DNA from: Pseudofrankia saprophytica
Lineage (GTDB): Bacteria; Actinomycetota; Actinomycetes; Frankiales; Frankiaceae
Assembly (NCBI RefSeq): GCF_000235425.2
Contig: NZ_KI912267.1
Location: forward strand, 516,237-580,236
Direction: 5' to 3'
Length of the DNA: 64,000 bases
The translations under genes and the position numbers were made by a program. Position 1 is the stretch's first letter. Every line of letters begins with the position of its first letter. Positions 50,566 through 60,426 of this stretch are shown here, piece after piece. The notes under the pieces are model-generated. The model did not search any database. It was given only the letters and a program-made list of their open reading frames with translations, and had not been told where the DNA came from.

Positions 50566-51273
50566 GTGGAGGAACAGCCGGAGCCAGCGGAGTCGCGGTC
50601 GCGCGGGGCGCGGTGGCGCGGGGCGGGCTGGCGCGGGGCGCGGTGGGCGGCCAGGCTCTGGCCGGTCGCGCTGCTGGCGGTGCTCATCGGCGGCGGGGTG
50701 CTGGGGCTGGCGCTGTCCACCCGGCTGGCGTCGACCGCGCCGCTGCTGCTCGTCGCGCTGCGGCCGACGCCCTCGATCCTGCTCCTGGTCGGCGGGTCCG
50801 CTCCGGTGCTGCCGACGTTGCTGATCGCGGTGCCGCTGCGGGCGCTGGTCGACGTCGGCTACTTCGGCGTCGCCAGGGCGAACCTGCGCTCACTGATGAT
50901 GTTGCGTCCCGGCGGGCAGCGCCTCGTCGGCGCCCTCTCACGCCATTCGACCGAGCGGGCCCTGCTGTACTTCTGCCTGATCAACACCAACGCGGCCGTC
51001 GACGCGGCGCTGGGCGGCGGCGACGTCCCCTGGCGGCGCTTCCTGCGCTTCCTCATCCCGGGCACGGTCATCTCGACGACGACCTACCTGCTGGCGGCGC
51101 GCGCCGTCGCGCCGTGGGCCCGCGGTCTGGTCACCTGGCTGGACAGCCACGCCACCGAGGGGCTGCTGCTCCTGCTGGTGGTCGGCGCGCTGCGCCTGGC
51201 CGCCCAGGCCATCCGGTCCCGGGTTCGCCGGCGCGCGGACCGGCCCGAGGCGGCACCCGGCGAGCCTGGGTGA
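50566..51273 (+). CDS. Hypothetical integral membrane protein
   Basis: A 235-residue protein with a basic cytoplasmic N-terminus (about 30 residues rich in Arg/Gly/Trp) and about five hydrophobic segments: LWPVALLAVLIGGGVLGLAL, APLLLVALRPTPSILLL, TLLIAVPLRALVDVGYF, FLIPGTVISTTTYLLAA, and GLLLLLVVGALRLAAQ. The length and the FLIPG-containing segment loosely recall DedA/SNARE-associated proteins, but I do not see the full signature. GTG 50566, divergent from coaE by 57 nt, so both share a promoter region. Confidence 0.75.
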   Translation: MEEQPEPAESRSRGARWRGAGWRGARWAARLWPVALLAVLIGGGVLGLALSTRLASTAPLLLVALRPTPSILLLVGGSAPVLPTLLIAVPLRALVDVGYFGVARANLRSLMMLRPGGQRLVGALSRHSTERALLYFCLINTNAAVDAALGGGDVPWRRFLRFLIPGTVISTTTYLLAARAVAPWARGLVTWLDSHATEGLLLLLVVGALRLAAQAIRSRVRRRADRPEAAPGEPG

Positions 51274-51320
51274 CGCGCGGTTCGGTCGGCACCGGCCCGG
51301 CGATCGGGGTGCCCGTACGC

Positions 51321-51357
51321 CCTGGTGCCCGGCACACGTCGTGTGCCGGGCACCAGG
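51321..51357. terminator. Bidirectional terminator between membrane protein gene and TerC-family gene
   Basis: An 18-bp perfect inverted repeat, cctggtgcccggcacacg with its complement, is centred on a single T at 51339. It lies between two convergent genes, 47 and 55 nt from the two stop codons. Confidence 0.8.
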
Positions 51358-51412
51358 GGCGTTCCACGCCGGGGCGGGAGACCTCGTCGTCGTCTCGTCC
51401 CGGCGGCGTCTC

Positions 51413-52483
51413 CTAGCGGTCGGCTCGCGACGAGCCGCTCAGGACGTCGCCGTCCCGTGGCGCAGTGGGGTCCTCCGACCGGATCGAGGCGTCCTGGCCG
51501 CCCCCCGTGACCGCGCCCACCGCGGCCACGGGGGGCAGGTGCGCGGCGCCCGGGTCCTCCTCATCGGGGTCGGCCGGCGGCGGAGGCGTCACCAGCGACC
51601 AGATGACCGAGGCCGTCAGCAGCACGCCGATGACGCCGAGCGAGACGGCGATTGGCATGTGCACGACGTCGGTGAGCAGCATCTTCACGCCGATGAAGGC
51701 GAGGATCACCGCCAGGCCGGTGCCGAGGTGGTGGAACCGGTCCAGCGCGCCAGAGAGCAGGAAGAACAGCGACCGCAGACCCAGGATCGCCAACGCGTTC
51801 GCCGAGTAGACCAGGAAGGTCTCGTCGGTGACGCCGAGCGCCGCCGGCACCGAGTCGAACGCGAACAGCACGTCGGCGGTCTCCACCGCGACCAGGACGG
51901 CGAGCAGCGGCGTAGCGACGAGCTTGCCCGCCCGGCGCAGCACGAAGCGCTGGCCCTGGTACTCGTCGGTGACCGGCATGACCCGGCGGAGCAGTTTCAC
52001 CGCCCGGCTCTGGCCCGGGTCCACGTCGACGCCGGAGTCCCGGACCATCTTCACCGCGGTGTAGACCAGGAACGCGCCGAACACGTAGATGATGAAGTGG
52101 AAGGTGTTCAGCAGCGCCATGCCGCCCGCGATGAACGCGAACCGCAGCACCAGCGCGCCGAGCACGCCGTAGAACAGCACCCGGTGCTGGTACTCCCGCG
52201 GCACCCGGAAGTACCCGAAGATCAGGGCGAACACGAAGAGGTTGTCGACCGACAGACTCTTCTCCAGCAGCCAGGCGGCCGTGTACTCGCCGGCCGCGGC
52301 CGGCCCCTGCCAGGCCCAGATGACGAAGGCGAAGCCGATGCCGAGGCTCACCCAGAGCGCGCTCCATAGCGCCGCCTCGCGGAGCCTGATGACGTGGGCC
52401 CGCCGGTGGGCGAGCAGGTCGATGGCGAGGAGGGCGACGAGGGCGGCGACGAAGGCTGCCCAGGCCCAGAAGGGGACGTGCAC
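51413..52483 (-). CDS. TerC/Alx family integral membrane protein
   Basis: A 356-residue membrane protein with about eight or nine helices. The signature EKSLSVDNLFVFALIFGYFRVP and AVLVAVETADVLFAFDSVPAALGVTDETFLVYSANALAILGLRSLFF are those of the TerC family, which exports or handles metal ions (Mn2+ in Alx/MntP-linked systems). The two conserved Asp-containing helices are intact. The C-terminal 55 residues are Pro/Asp-rich and soluble. GTG 52483 has GGAG 6 nt upstream. Confidence 0.92.
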   Translation of the reverse strand: MHVPFWAWAAFVAALVALLAIDLLAHRRAHVIRLREAALWSALWVSLGIGFAFVIWAWQGPAAAGEYTAAWLLEKSLSVDNLFVFALIFGYFRVPREYQHRVLFYGVLGALVLRFAFIAGGMALLNTFHFIIYVFGAFLVYTAVKMVRDSGVDVDPGQSRAVKLLRRVMPVTDEYQGQRFVLRRAGKLVATPLLAVLVAVETADVLFAFDSVPAALGVTDETFLVYSANALAILGLRSLFFLLSGALDRFHHLGTGLAVILAFIGVKMLLTDVVHMPIAVSLGVIGVLLTASVIWSLVTPPPPADPDEEDPGAAHLPPVAAVGAVTGGGQDASIRSEDPTAPRDGDVLSGSSRADR

Positions 52484-52640
52484 GGCTGTCTCCAGGTGAG
52501 TCCGGGTAGTCGGCGGATGGGGTACGGGTGCCGGCCGGCCACGCCGGGTGGCGCGCTGACCTGTATCTAGTTCACCCGCTGAGACCCTTCCAGGTCCCGG
52601 CAGTAGCGCATCGATGTTGGCGGGATTCGCTATCCTCAAA

Positions 52641-52657
52641 TTGCCGAGACTCGGCAA
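52641..52657. promoter_or_regulatory. Palindromic operator candidate before the PucR-type gene
   Basis: TTGCCGAGACTCGGCAA is a perfect inverted repeat with 8-bp arms around one A. It lies 62 nt upstream of the regulator start and just after TATCCT, a possible -10 element at 52631. Auto-regulation is the simplest reading. It is also 158 nt upstream of the divergent TerC-family gene. Confidence 0.6.
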
Positions 52658-52718
52658 GAAGAAGACTTCGGACGCACGGCCAGCCCGGGCGCGGCCCGCG
52701 TGCGGGAGGGGGTGGCGG

Positions 52719-54191
52719 ATGCCAGTCGACGACGAGCTCGGCGAGGCGGCGGGCCTGCCGGGGACGAGCCTGACCCGGCTGCCACGCGCCGCGGTGCTCG
52801 CCGCCCAGGACGCCCGGCTGCCCGCCAGCCTGCTCGGCGACTACCTGCCTGCGCTCGCCTCGGCGGCTCAGACCGGCCGCCGGCTCACGGTCGCCGAACT
52901 CGCCCGTTTCAGCGAGCTCGGCCAGGCGGCGGCCGAGTCGGGCGCCGCCCTGCGCGCGCTCGTCGACCTGTACCTTTCCGCGACCTGGCGGGCCTGGCCG
53001 TCGCTGCCCGCCACCGAACAGGCCGCGGCGCCGCAGCACCAGACGGGCGACGACCCGGCGGACTGGGGCACCCGAGATCCCGGCGGCCCGGCCCGACCCA
53101 TGCCGCCCCGGTCCGCCCGGTCGCGGCGCCGGGCCGGGCCTGAGGCCCCGGGTGCGGCCGAGCGGACGCGGGCCGCCGCCGCGGCCGTGCTGCGGGCGAG
53201 CGACGACGCCGTCGCGGCCGTCTGCGAGGGCTACGAGGCGGCCCGGACGGCCCGTGCCAGGGCCGAGGAGTCCCTGCGCCGCGAGCTCGTCGACGACCTG
53301 CTCACCGGCACCGCCACCGACCCGGGCCTGGTCCTGGAACGTGCCTTCGCGTTCGGGCTGCGACTGGAGGCGCCACACCTCGTCCTGGTCGCCGCCGGGG
53401 ACCGCCGCTTCGTCGACGGCCGCGGGACGAGCCGCGCCGTCGACACCGCACTCGGCGTCATCTGCGCGACCCCGCCCCTGGTCGTCGCCAAGGGCGGCCT
53501 GCTCGTCTGCGTCGTCCCGCAGGAAGCCGAGCGCGACGCGGCGACCGGCGACGCGGCGACCGGCGACGCCGCCGACCTCGGCGCCAGCGTGGACCGGGCC
53601 GCCGGGCCGGGCGGCCCCGGCCTGGCCAGATCCGCGGGCGACGGGCCGGCCGCGCGGTTCGCTCCCCTGCCGGCCGGCGGGGCCGGTGCCGCCTCGGGGG
53701 CTCCGCGGGCGGTGGCGGCCCTGACCGCGGCGCTGGGGAACGTGCCCGGGTGGCGGGTCGGGGTCAGCCGGGTGCGCACCGGCGTGACGGGCGTGCGGAT
53801 CGGGTTCGCCGAGGCGTCGAGCGCGGTCGAGCTCGCCGGAAGGCTCGGCGTCGCCGGCCAGGCCGTGCACACCGACGACCTGCTCATCTACAAGGTGCTG
53901 CTACGTGACCGGGAGCCGCTCTCCGAGCTGGTGGAGACCGTCCTCGGCCCACTACGAGCCGCCCGCGGTGGCCCCGGCCCGCTGCTGGAGACCCTGGACG
54001 CCTATTTCGCCACCGGTGCCGTCGCGCTGGCCACCGCCCGCCGTCTGCACCTCTCGGTCCGTGCCCTCACTTACCGCCTGGCTCGTATCCACCAGCTGAC
54101 CCACCACGACCCCACCGCCCCGGCGGATCGTTACGTCCTCCAGACCGCGGTGATCGGTGCGCGGCTGCTGAGCTGGAGTGGTGCCGAGTAG
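52719..54191 (+). CDS. PucR/CdaR-family transcriptional regulator
   Basis: A 490-residue regulator. The C-terminal helix-turn-helix (about 425-480) reads LLETLDAYFATGAVALATARRLHLSVRALTYRLARIHQLT, the typical PucR HTH_30 domain; the preceding GGDEF-related/CdaR-like region spans about 190-400. The N-terminal part is helical (LARFSELGQAAAESGAALRALVDLYL). Two Ala/Gly/Pro-rich linkers are probably disordered. ATG 52719 has GGGAGGGGG upstream; an upstream ATG at 52614 would put the palindrome inside the gene and is less likely. Ligand and targets unknown. Confidence 0.88.
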   Translation: MPVDDELGEAAGLPGTSLTRLPRAAVLAAQDARLPASLLGDYLPALASAAQTGRRLTVAELARFSELGQAAAESGAALRALVDLYLSATWRAWPSLPATEQAAAPQHQTGDDPADWGTRDPGGPARPMPPRSARSRRRAGPEAPGAAERTRAAAAAVLRASDDAVAAVCEGYEAARTARARAEESLRRELVDDLLTGTATDPGLVLERAFAFGLRLEAPHLVLVAAGDRRFVDGRGTSRAVDTALGVICATPPLVVAKGGLLVCVVPQEAERDAATGDAATGDAADLGASVDRAAGPGGPGLARSAGDGPAARFAPLPAGGAGAASGAPRAVAALTAALGNVPGWRVGVSRVRTGVTGVRIGFAEASSAVELAGRLGVAGQAVHTDDLLIYKVLLRDREPLSELVETVLGPLRAARGGPGPLLETLDAYFATGAVALATARRLHLSVRALTYRLARIHQLTHHDPTAPADRYVLQTAVIGARLLSWSGAE

Positions 54192-54242
54192 CAAACCGGG
54201 CCGAGAGGCCAGCAGGCCACGCGGCGCCCGAGGCAGACGAAA

Positions 54243-54270
54243 ACGCCCCCGCCGGTTTCGGCGGGGGCGT
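54243..54270. terminator. Bidirectional terminator between PucR-type gene and rpsA
   Basis: Arms acgcccccgccg (54243-54254) and cggcgggggcgt (54259-54270) pair over 12 bp with the loop gttt. On the minus strand, after rpsA, it is followed by TTTCGT; on the plus strand by CTTC. Confidence 0.85.
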
Positions 54271-54294
54271 CTTCAGGGGCTGACTAGAGAGAGA

Positions 54295-55773
54295 TCATCC
54301 CCGGCCGAACTGCTCCCGCAGGCGGCGCAGGGCCTCTTCGTCGATCGCCGAAGCCGGCTGCTGCGACTCTGAGGTGTAGGAGCTCGGCGCGACCGCGGCG
54401 GCCTCGGCCTCGCGGGCGGCGCGGATCTGCGCCTGGTGCGCCTCGAAGCGGGACTGGGCCTCGGCGTACTGCCGCTCCCACTCGGCCTGCTGCTCCTCGA
54501 AGCCCGGCAGCCACTCGCCCGTCTCGGAGTCGAAGCCCTCGGGGTAGACGTAGTTGCCCGCCTCGTCGTACTTGGCTTCCATGCCGTACTGGCTCGGGTC
54601 GAACGTCTCGCCGTCGCCCGCCAGCCCGGAGGCCTCGTTCGCCTGCTTGAGCGAGAGGCTGATCCGGCGCCGGTCGAGGTCGATGTCGATGACCTTGACG
54701 AGGATCTCGTCGCCGACGTTGACGACCTGCTCCGGGATCTCCACGTGGCGCTCGGCCAGCTCGGAGATGTGGACCAGGCCCTCGATGCCCTCGTCGACAC
54801 GGACGAACGCGCCGAACGGCACGAGCTTGGTGACCTTGCCGGGAACGACCTGGCCGATGGCGTGCGTCCGGGCGAACTGGCGCCACGGGTCCTCCTGCGT
54901 CGCCTTCAGCGACAGCGAGACCCGCTCGCGGTCCAGGTCGACGTCGAGGACCTCGACGGTGACCTCCTGGCCGACCTCGACCACCTCGGACGGGTGGTCG
55001 ATGTGCTTCCAGGACAGCTCGGAGACGTGCACCAGACCGTCGACCCCACCGAGGTCGACGAAGGCGCCGAAGTTGACGATGGAGCTGACGACACCCTTGC
55101 GGATCTGCCCCTTGGCCAGCTGCGACAGGAACTCGGAGCGGACCTCGCTCTGCGTCTGCTCCAGCCACGCCCGGCGGGACAGGACCACGTTGTTGCGGTT
55201 CTTGTCCAGCTCGATGATCTTGGCTTCGAGCTCACGGCCGACGTACGGCTGAAGGTCACGGACGCGGCGCATCTCCACCAGCGATGCGGGGAGGAAGCCG
55301 CGCAGCCCGATGTCGAGGATCAGACCGCCCTTGACGACCTCGATGACGGTGCCGGTGACGACGCCGTCCTCCTCCTTGAGCTTCTCGATCGTGCCCCAGG
55401 CGCGCTCGTACTGGGCGCGCTTCTTGGACAGGATCAGCCGGCCCTCTTTGTCCTCCTTCTGGAGGACGAGAGCCTCGACGTGGTCACCGACCGAGACGAC
55501 CTCGTGTGGGTCAACGTCGTGCTTGATCGATAGCTCACGGGACGGGATGACACCCTCGGTCTTGTAACCGATGTCCAGCAGCACCTCGTCGCGATCCACC
55601 TTGACGATGGTGCCGTCGACGATGTCACCGTCGTTGAAAAACTTGATCGTCTTGTCGACGGCGGCGAGGAAGTCCTCGGCCGAGCCGATGTCGTTGACCG
55701 CGACCTGTGGTGTGGTCGGGCTTTGCGGGCTGGTCACGGTCTCCACGGGTCGAACGTCGGTGGTGCTCGTCAA
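54295..55773 (-). CDS. rpsA: 30S ribosomal protein S1
   Basis: A 492-residue actinobacterial S1 with four S1 (OB-fold) domains at about 48-117, 135-200, 221-289 and 306-375. The third and fourth hold the canonical [26 protein letters not shown] and [28 protein letters not shown]1 promotes mRNA binding by the 30S subunit. The C-terminal 110 residues (Glu/Ala/Gln-rich) are a species-variable tail. GTG 55773. A bidirectional terminator follows. Confidence 0.97.
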   Translation of the reverse strand: MTSTTDVRPVETVTSPQSPTTPQVAVNDIGSAEDFLAAVDKTIKFFNDGDIVDGTIVKVDRDEVLLDIGYKTEGVIPSRELSIKHDVDPHEVVSVGDHVEALVLQKEDKEGRLILSKKRAQYERAWGTIEKLKEEDGVVTGTVIEVVKGGLILDIGLRGFLPASLVEMRRVRDLQPYVGRELEAKIIELDKNRNNVVLSRRAWLEQTQSEVRSEFLSQLAKGQIRKGVVSSIVNFGAFVDLGGVDGLVHVSELSWKHIDHPSEVVEVGQEVTVEVLDVDLDRERVSLSLKATQEDPWRQFARTHAIGQVVPGKVTKLVPFGAFVRVDEGIEGLVHISELAERHVEIPEQVVNVGDEILVKVIDIDLDRRRISLSLKQANEASGLAGDGETFDPSQYGMEAKYDEAGNYVYPEGFDSETGEWLPGFEEQQAEWERQYAEAQSRFEAHQAQIRAAREAEAAAVAPSSYTSESQQPASAIDEEALRRLREQFGRG

Positions 55774-56129
55774 GGGGTCGGCTCCGACTAGGGGTTGACG
55801 TCAGCGCGAGAGCCGGGTCGAACCGCCGGGACGGAGGGACAGAGAACGCGCTACAACGACATTGCGCTGACAACGACACTGTCAGAACCGATAACGACTG
55901 CTCGAGTGGATCTGCTCGGTCCGAGACCCACAGACCCTCGTGCTGACTCCAGTCTAGGGAAGCCTCTCCGGCGAGGTCAACGGGAGCCGACGGGCACGCT
56001 CGCGCCGAGGGGACCCCGCAGCGTCGCAGGTCGGGCGAAGCCCGACATCAGGGGTTCGGGGGCCCGGCCCCGGGCACCATCACGGCCCTGGAAAAGCCGC
56101 CCCTGGGGCGGCGGCATGGCAGCCACCGG
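55774..56129. other. rpsA leader and spacer
   Basis: The 356-nt region upstream of rpsA, between it and the acyltransferase stop on the same strand, carries an AT-richer section (about 55845-55925, with TACAACGAC and TAACGACTGC) likely to contain the rpsA promoter and leader. No gene is seen. Confidence 0.5.
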
Positions 56130-57734
56130 TCATGGTCGATCGCCTGGGCCGAACCGGCCGCCCGCGCTGTCCTGTCGGCCGATCCTATCGGGTTGATGCG
56201 GCTCGGGAAGGGGCGGGATGGTGGTCTCGTCCAGCGCTCTCCCGGCCGTGACGCCCCGGGTTGACCCTGTCACGGGCGCCGCCGCGGACGCTGGCGCCGG
56301 CAGCGGCGCCGGGCGGCCCTGCGCCACCACTACCGGGCCATGGGCGCCGGCCACGACCGGGTGCGGAGCCGCTTCCGAGGCGGCCACAGGAGCGGAGGCG
56401 GCCGTCGCCGCGCGTCCGCGCCGGGGGCGGTTCTTCCAGCGACGGGCCCAGTCACGGGCGAGGTTCTGGCACGGCCGCTCGACCAGGTAGTAGGTCAGCG
56501 TCGAGAGCGCCACGGTGATCACCAGGACCACCGCGAAGAGCGGGGCGAAGGAGACCTGCCAGATCTTCCAGCCGCTGCGCGCCATCACCACGTCGATGAC
56601 GGTCTGGTGCCACAGGTAGATGCCGTAGGAGATCGAACCGAGGAAGGTCATCACCCGGCTGGCCAGGAAACGGCGCACGACCCCGCGCCGCTGCGGGCCG
56701 AACACCACCGGCAGTAGCAGGAAGAAGCCGAACAGGCCGTAGAACAGGTGCTTGCCCAGATCGGTCCGGACGGTGGCGTCGTAGATCGGCCACAGCGGCA
56801 GCCCGATCTTCTTGCTGGCCACCCAGTAGCAGACGGCCGCGAGCAGCCAGCAGATGGTGCCGGAGAACGGCAGCGTCGACCAGCGCGGGTGGCGCCCCTG
56901 CCGGCCGTACCAGGCTGAGACCACCGCGAGGAACATGCCCAGGGAGAACAGGTCCCACCAGACCGGCAGCCACACCGACCACCCGTCGGCCAGCCCCGAG
57001 TCGGTGCCGATCATCCGCCAGTGCACCAGGGTGCCCAGCAGGTAAAGCGCGGCGACGCCGGTCAGCTCGAGCCACAGCTGGGTACGCGGCGCGCGAACCC
57101 GCCGGCCAAGCAGCCACGCGTAGAGCGGGACGAACAGGTAGAACGCGACCTCAACGTCGAGCGTCCAGGCCTGGGTCAGGCCCTGCAGCGCCCACGACTG
57201 TCGGTAACCCTGCACGAACAGCAGGCACTCCAGCAGGCCCCGGACGTTCGCCACGATCATCTTGTCGGTGACGACGACCAGGCTGATCACGAACACCAGC
57301 CAGTACAGCGGGACGATCCGCATGAACCGGCGCAGCAGGAAGCCACCGACCTCCGGGACGTCCCGGCCGCCGCCCCGGTCGGCGAGCGCGAGATGGCGCG
57401 CGACGAACGGTCGGTAGAGCAGGAAGCCGGAGATCAGGAAGAAGACCGCGACGCCGATCTCGGCCCGCGCGGCATATGGCCCCAGCGAGGACCGCAACGT
57501 CAGGGTGGTCATGAAGCCGGCGTGCACGACGACCACGAGCAGCGCCGCGATCGCCCGCAGCCCGTCGAACCCGGGAAAGACCGTCGTGTCCCGGCGCGGG
57601 GTGGGGGCCGCCGGCGCGGAGGGCTCGTCCGCCGGCGCCAGCGGGGCCCCGGACACGACGGTGGTGCCGGCGTCGACCGCGACGGTCGTCGGGTCGTCCG
57701 GGCGCCCGAGCTGGCGAAGCCCGGCCCCGGTCAT
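56130..57734 (-). CDS. Acyltransferase 3 family membrane protein
   Basis: A 534-residue OafA/YrhL-type membrane acyltransferase. PGFDGLRAIAALLVVVVHAGF opens the domain (about 54-74), with the RxxxR-like and catalytic His region VVHAG; then EIGVAVFFLISGFLLYRPFV and RFMRIVPLYW. About ten helices follow, ending ERPCQNLARDWARRW. Such proteins O-acylate surface polysaccharides or glycolipids. The C-terminal 75 residues are Ala/Pro-rich and likely disordered. Confidence 0.92.
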   Translation of the reverse strand: MTGAGLRQLGRPDDPTTVAVDAGTTVVSGAPLAPADEPSAPAAPTPRRDTTVFPGFDGLRAIAALLVVVVHAGFMTTLTLRSSLGPYAARAEIGVAVFFLISGFLLYRPFVARHLALADRGGGRDVPEVGGFLLRRFMRIVPLYWLVFVISLVVVTDKMIVANVRGLLECLLFVQGYRQSWALQGLTQAWTLDVEVAFYLFVPLYAWLLGRRVRAPRTQLWLELTGVAALYLLGTLVHWRMIGTDSGLADGWSVWLPVWWDLFSLGMFLAVVSAWYGRQGRHPRWSTLPFSGTICWLLAAVCYWVASKKIGLPLWPIYDATVRTDLGKHLFYGLFGFFLLLPVVFGPQRRGVVRRFLASRVMTFLGSISYGIYLWHQTVIDVVMARSGWKIWQVSFAPLFAVVLVITVALSTLTYYLVERPCQNLARDWARRWKNRPRRGRAATAASAPVAASEAAPHPVVAGAHGPVVVAQGRPAPLPAPASAAAPVTGSTRGVTAGRALDETTIPPLPEPHQPDRIGRQDSAGGRFGPGDRP

Positions 57735-57870
57735 GACGCGGGCCGGGGGTGGCTGCGGTCCGGCACGGTCGCAAGGTACCAGCCAGCGCCGTCACGGCCC
57801 CGCCCGAGCCGTCGCGGGTAACCACTCAGGACCACGGACGAACCGACGGTGATCAGCGGACCGGGCATGC

Positions 57871-59325
57871 TCACGCGGCCGGGGTCTGGGCCTGGGCCGG
57901 AACCGGAACCGCCGCGGGCTGCCCGGCGCGCGCCGTCGCCCGGGAGCCGCTGTGCCGGCCGCGGGGGACGAAGCGGGCGCGGATGGAGGCGAACGCGACA
58001 GCGGCCAGCAGCACCACCGCCGGCTCCGCGACCGCGCGGAACCGGCTGGTGCCGTAGACCATCGTCGAGGCGACGGTGAGGGCTCCCGGCAGTGCCAGCA
58101 GCGGCAGCAGCAACGCGCGGCGCCGGCGCAACAGCACCGCGCCGACGGCGCCCGCGGCCAGCAGCACCCACAGCGAGAACAGCGCCACCTTGCTGAGACC
58201 CACCGGCCGTGACTCGATCGTGTCGAACCGGACCTGCTGGAACGGCCGGAACACCCCCCAGGTCCGCCCGGCCCTCGCCAGCGCGACCTTGGGCAGCTCG
58301 GCCTTGTGGTCGCCGATGTACCGGTAGGCGGCCTCGCGATAGAAGACATCGCGCTCGGAGCGTTCGGTCGGCTCGTTCTGGATCTTCAGGATGCACTTGA
58401 AGTCCCACCAGCCGAGGAACGTGCCGTGGTATGTCGTGTCGCAGTGCGTGACCGCGAGCGTCGTGCCGAGACCCGTGGACAGGTATTCCGGCTCGCTGAA
58501 CCGGCTCAGGTTGTAGACGGCCCACGGCGCGATCGTCAGGACACAGGCCGCCCCCGCGGCGGCGAGCATCCCCACCCGCCGCCGCCACGACGCCCTGGCC
58601 GCCGGGAGCGCTCCGGCATCCGCGGGACGATGGGCCGCCGGCCCGCCGGGCGAGCGGGCCAGCAGGACCAGTGGCGTCACCAGGAAGACCGCCAGCAGGA
58701 GCAACTCGGCCCGGGCGAGCGCCGCCGCGGCTGTGGCCAGCCCCAGCAGGGCGGCGTCCAGGTAGCCGCGCCGGTCCCAGAAGCGATAGGCGAGCCACAG
58801 CACCACCGAGCAGGCCAGGATCCCGGTCGTCTCCGACATCAGCAGCGGATCATTGATCCACATACCGGGGTAGACGGCGGCGAGCCCGGCCGCGACCAGC
58901 CCCGCCGCGGGTCCGGCGGCGCGCCTCCCGGTCAGCGCGACGATCAGGATGGCCAGCGTTCCGAGCAGGCACTCGAACACCTGGTGCTCGAGGAACGTGC
59001 TGAGGCCGACCAGGGACGGCAACGCGAGCAGCGCGCTGGTCAGCGGCGGGTGCTGCGCGTCCGGCACGTACCGGTGGTTCAGGTGGAGCTCGTACGGGTC
59101 GGGCCAGCCCCGCCCGTCGGCGAACAGGTTGGCCGCCTCGTGGTAGTAGAGCGGGTCGCCCTGCACGACCGCCGGATGCATCCAACCGAACAGGTACCAC
59201 AGGCGAACGCCAAGGCCGACAGCCATGATCAGGGTCAGCAGCAGCCACCAGCGCCGGTCCCGCGGCCGCACGCCGCCAGCCTCGGGCGCCTCCGCCACAA
59301 CCGGCGTGATAGCGGTCTCGGTCAC
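57871..59325 (-). CDS. Membrane glycosyltransferase, GT39/GT-C type
   Basis: A 484-residue polytopic protein starting GTG 59325. LLLTLIMAVGLGVRLWYLFGW is the first helix, and the following loop holds QGDPLYYHEAANLFADGRGW with the acidic residue typical of GT-C catalytic loops. MSETTGILACSVVLWLAYRFW and several helices follow. These enzymes use polyprenyl-phosphate sugars. The outer loop near 250-330 contains YHGTFLGWWDFKCI. It follows the acyltransferase on the same strand, suggesting one surface-glycan unit. Substrate unknown. Confidence 0.85.
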   Translation of the reverse strand: MTETAITPVVAEAPEAGGVRPRDRRWWLLLTLIMAVGLGVRLWYLFGWMHPAVVQGDPLYYHEAANLFADGRGWPDPYELHLNHRYVPDAQHPPLTSALLALPSLVGLSTFLEHQVFECLLGTLAILIVALTGRRAAGPAAGLVAAGLAAVYPGMWINDPLLMSETTGILACSVVLWLAYRFWDRRGYLDAALLGLATAAAALARAELLLLAVFLVTPLVLLARSPGGPAAHRPADAGALPAARASWRRRVGMLAAAGAACVLTIAPWAVYNLSRFSEPEYLSTGLGTTLAVTHCDTTYHGTFLGWWDFKCILKIQNEPTERSERDVFYREAAYRYIGDHKAELPKVALARAGRTWGVFRPFQQVRFDTIESRPVGLSKVALFSLWVLLAAGAVGAVLLRRRRALLLPLLALPGALTVASTMVYGTSRFRAVAEPAVVLLAAVAFASIRARFVPRGRHSGSRATARAGQPAAVPVPAQAQTPAA

Positions 59326-60426
59326 GGCCGGAAGGTACCAAGGCGCTTCCGGTCATCTGAGCGCGATAGGTGTGACGATTAGCCTCTGGCGGAGTCGCGC
59401 GCGAGCGCGAGGCCGGTGAGCGGTACAGCCAAAGGTCGCGCGACGATGGCGAAGCCTCGCGCGACCGGAGGCTAGTCGAGCGGTGTAGCCAAGGACGCGC
59501 GCGCGGGACCACGCCGGGTCTGCCGCATACTTCGCAGAGCGGTCAGCCGGACGCTGGCCGCCGATCATGACTGGCGGACGAGCGGGAGGAGGCCCCGGCT
59601 GAGCGGCAAAGACGCTGACACCGTCCGGATCTCCGACGCCACTCGCTTCCGCGCTCACCAGCCCGCCCGGCCCGGCCGGCCCGGCGACGACCAGCAGGAC
59701 GGTCGCGAGGACGACGGCCGCGGCGGCGGCGCCCACGGTGACGACGAGCACCGGGACGACGGTCACGACCACGACGAGGAACGCGGCGGCGCGGGCGCCG
59801 GCCGCGGTGACGGCGCGCGCGACGGCGCTGCCCGTGGCCGCCGGACCAGCGAGGGTCGCGACGACGTCGGCGCGCGACCACGGGACAGCCACCGCGACAC
59901 GTTCCGCCCGCCCGCCGGGCCGTACCGCGGTGTCACGGGCGAGCGCGCCGCGCGCGGGCGCGGCGTCGCCGGTGACCCGGACCTGCCCGATCGACGGCCC
60001 GGTGGACCGCCGACCCAGCGGGAACCCCGTCGCCCGTCCGGCAGGGACCCCGAGCGTCCAGACGTCCCCGATCGGCTCCGCCGATCGAGCGGGAACCGCG
60101 GGAACGGCGGGATCCCAGGCGGAGGCGAGCGGCCTGAACGTGCCGGCGGCGGGCGCCCCGGCGACGCGCGGCGGGGCGACGCCGCCCGCGAGGAGACCCG
60201 CCGGCCGGCCACCCGCCCGGCCGGACGGCCGGCACCCGACGATGAGGACGCCAGCCAGCACACCATCGCCCTCGTCCGCGGCGCCATCGAGCGTGGCGGC
60301 CGCGCGCGCGGCGCGGAGCCCACACGTGCGCCGGACCCGGTCTACACCCGCCGCTCGCCCCAGGAACGCGCCGCCGATCGCGACGGCGACGGCGAGGCCG
60401 ACCCGGAGCCGAAGACCGCGGGGCTG
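59326..60426. other. 1.1-kb region of undecided coding content
   Basis: Between the divergent GT39-like and acyltransferase genes. A pair of related 25-bp repeats (gagcggtacagccaaagg at 59418 and gagcggtgtagccaagga at 59478) is present. From about 59,599 to 60,426 both the plus frame continuous with the acyltransferase gene and its exact antisense frame are open. The plus frame would be a charged, disordered N-terminus without any ATG, GTG or TTG start; the minus frame shows a valine/alanine-rich membrane-like segment. I could not assign either with confidence. Confidence 0.5.
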
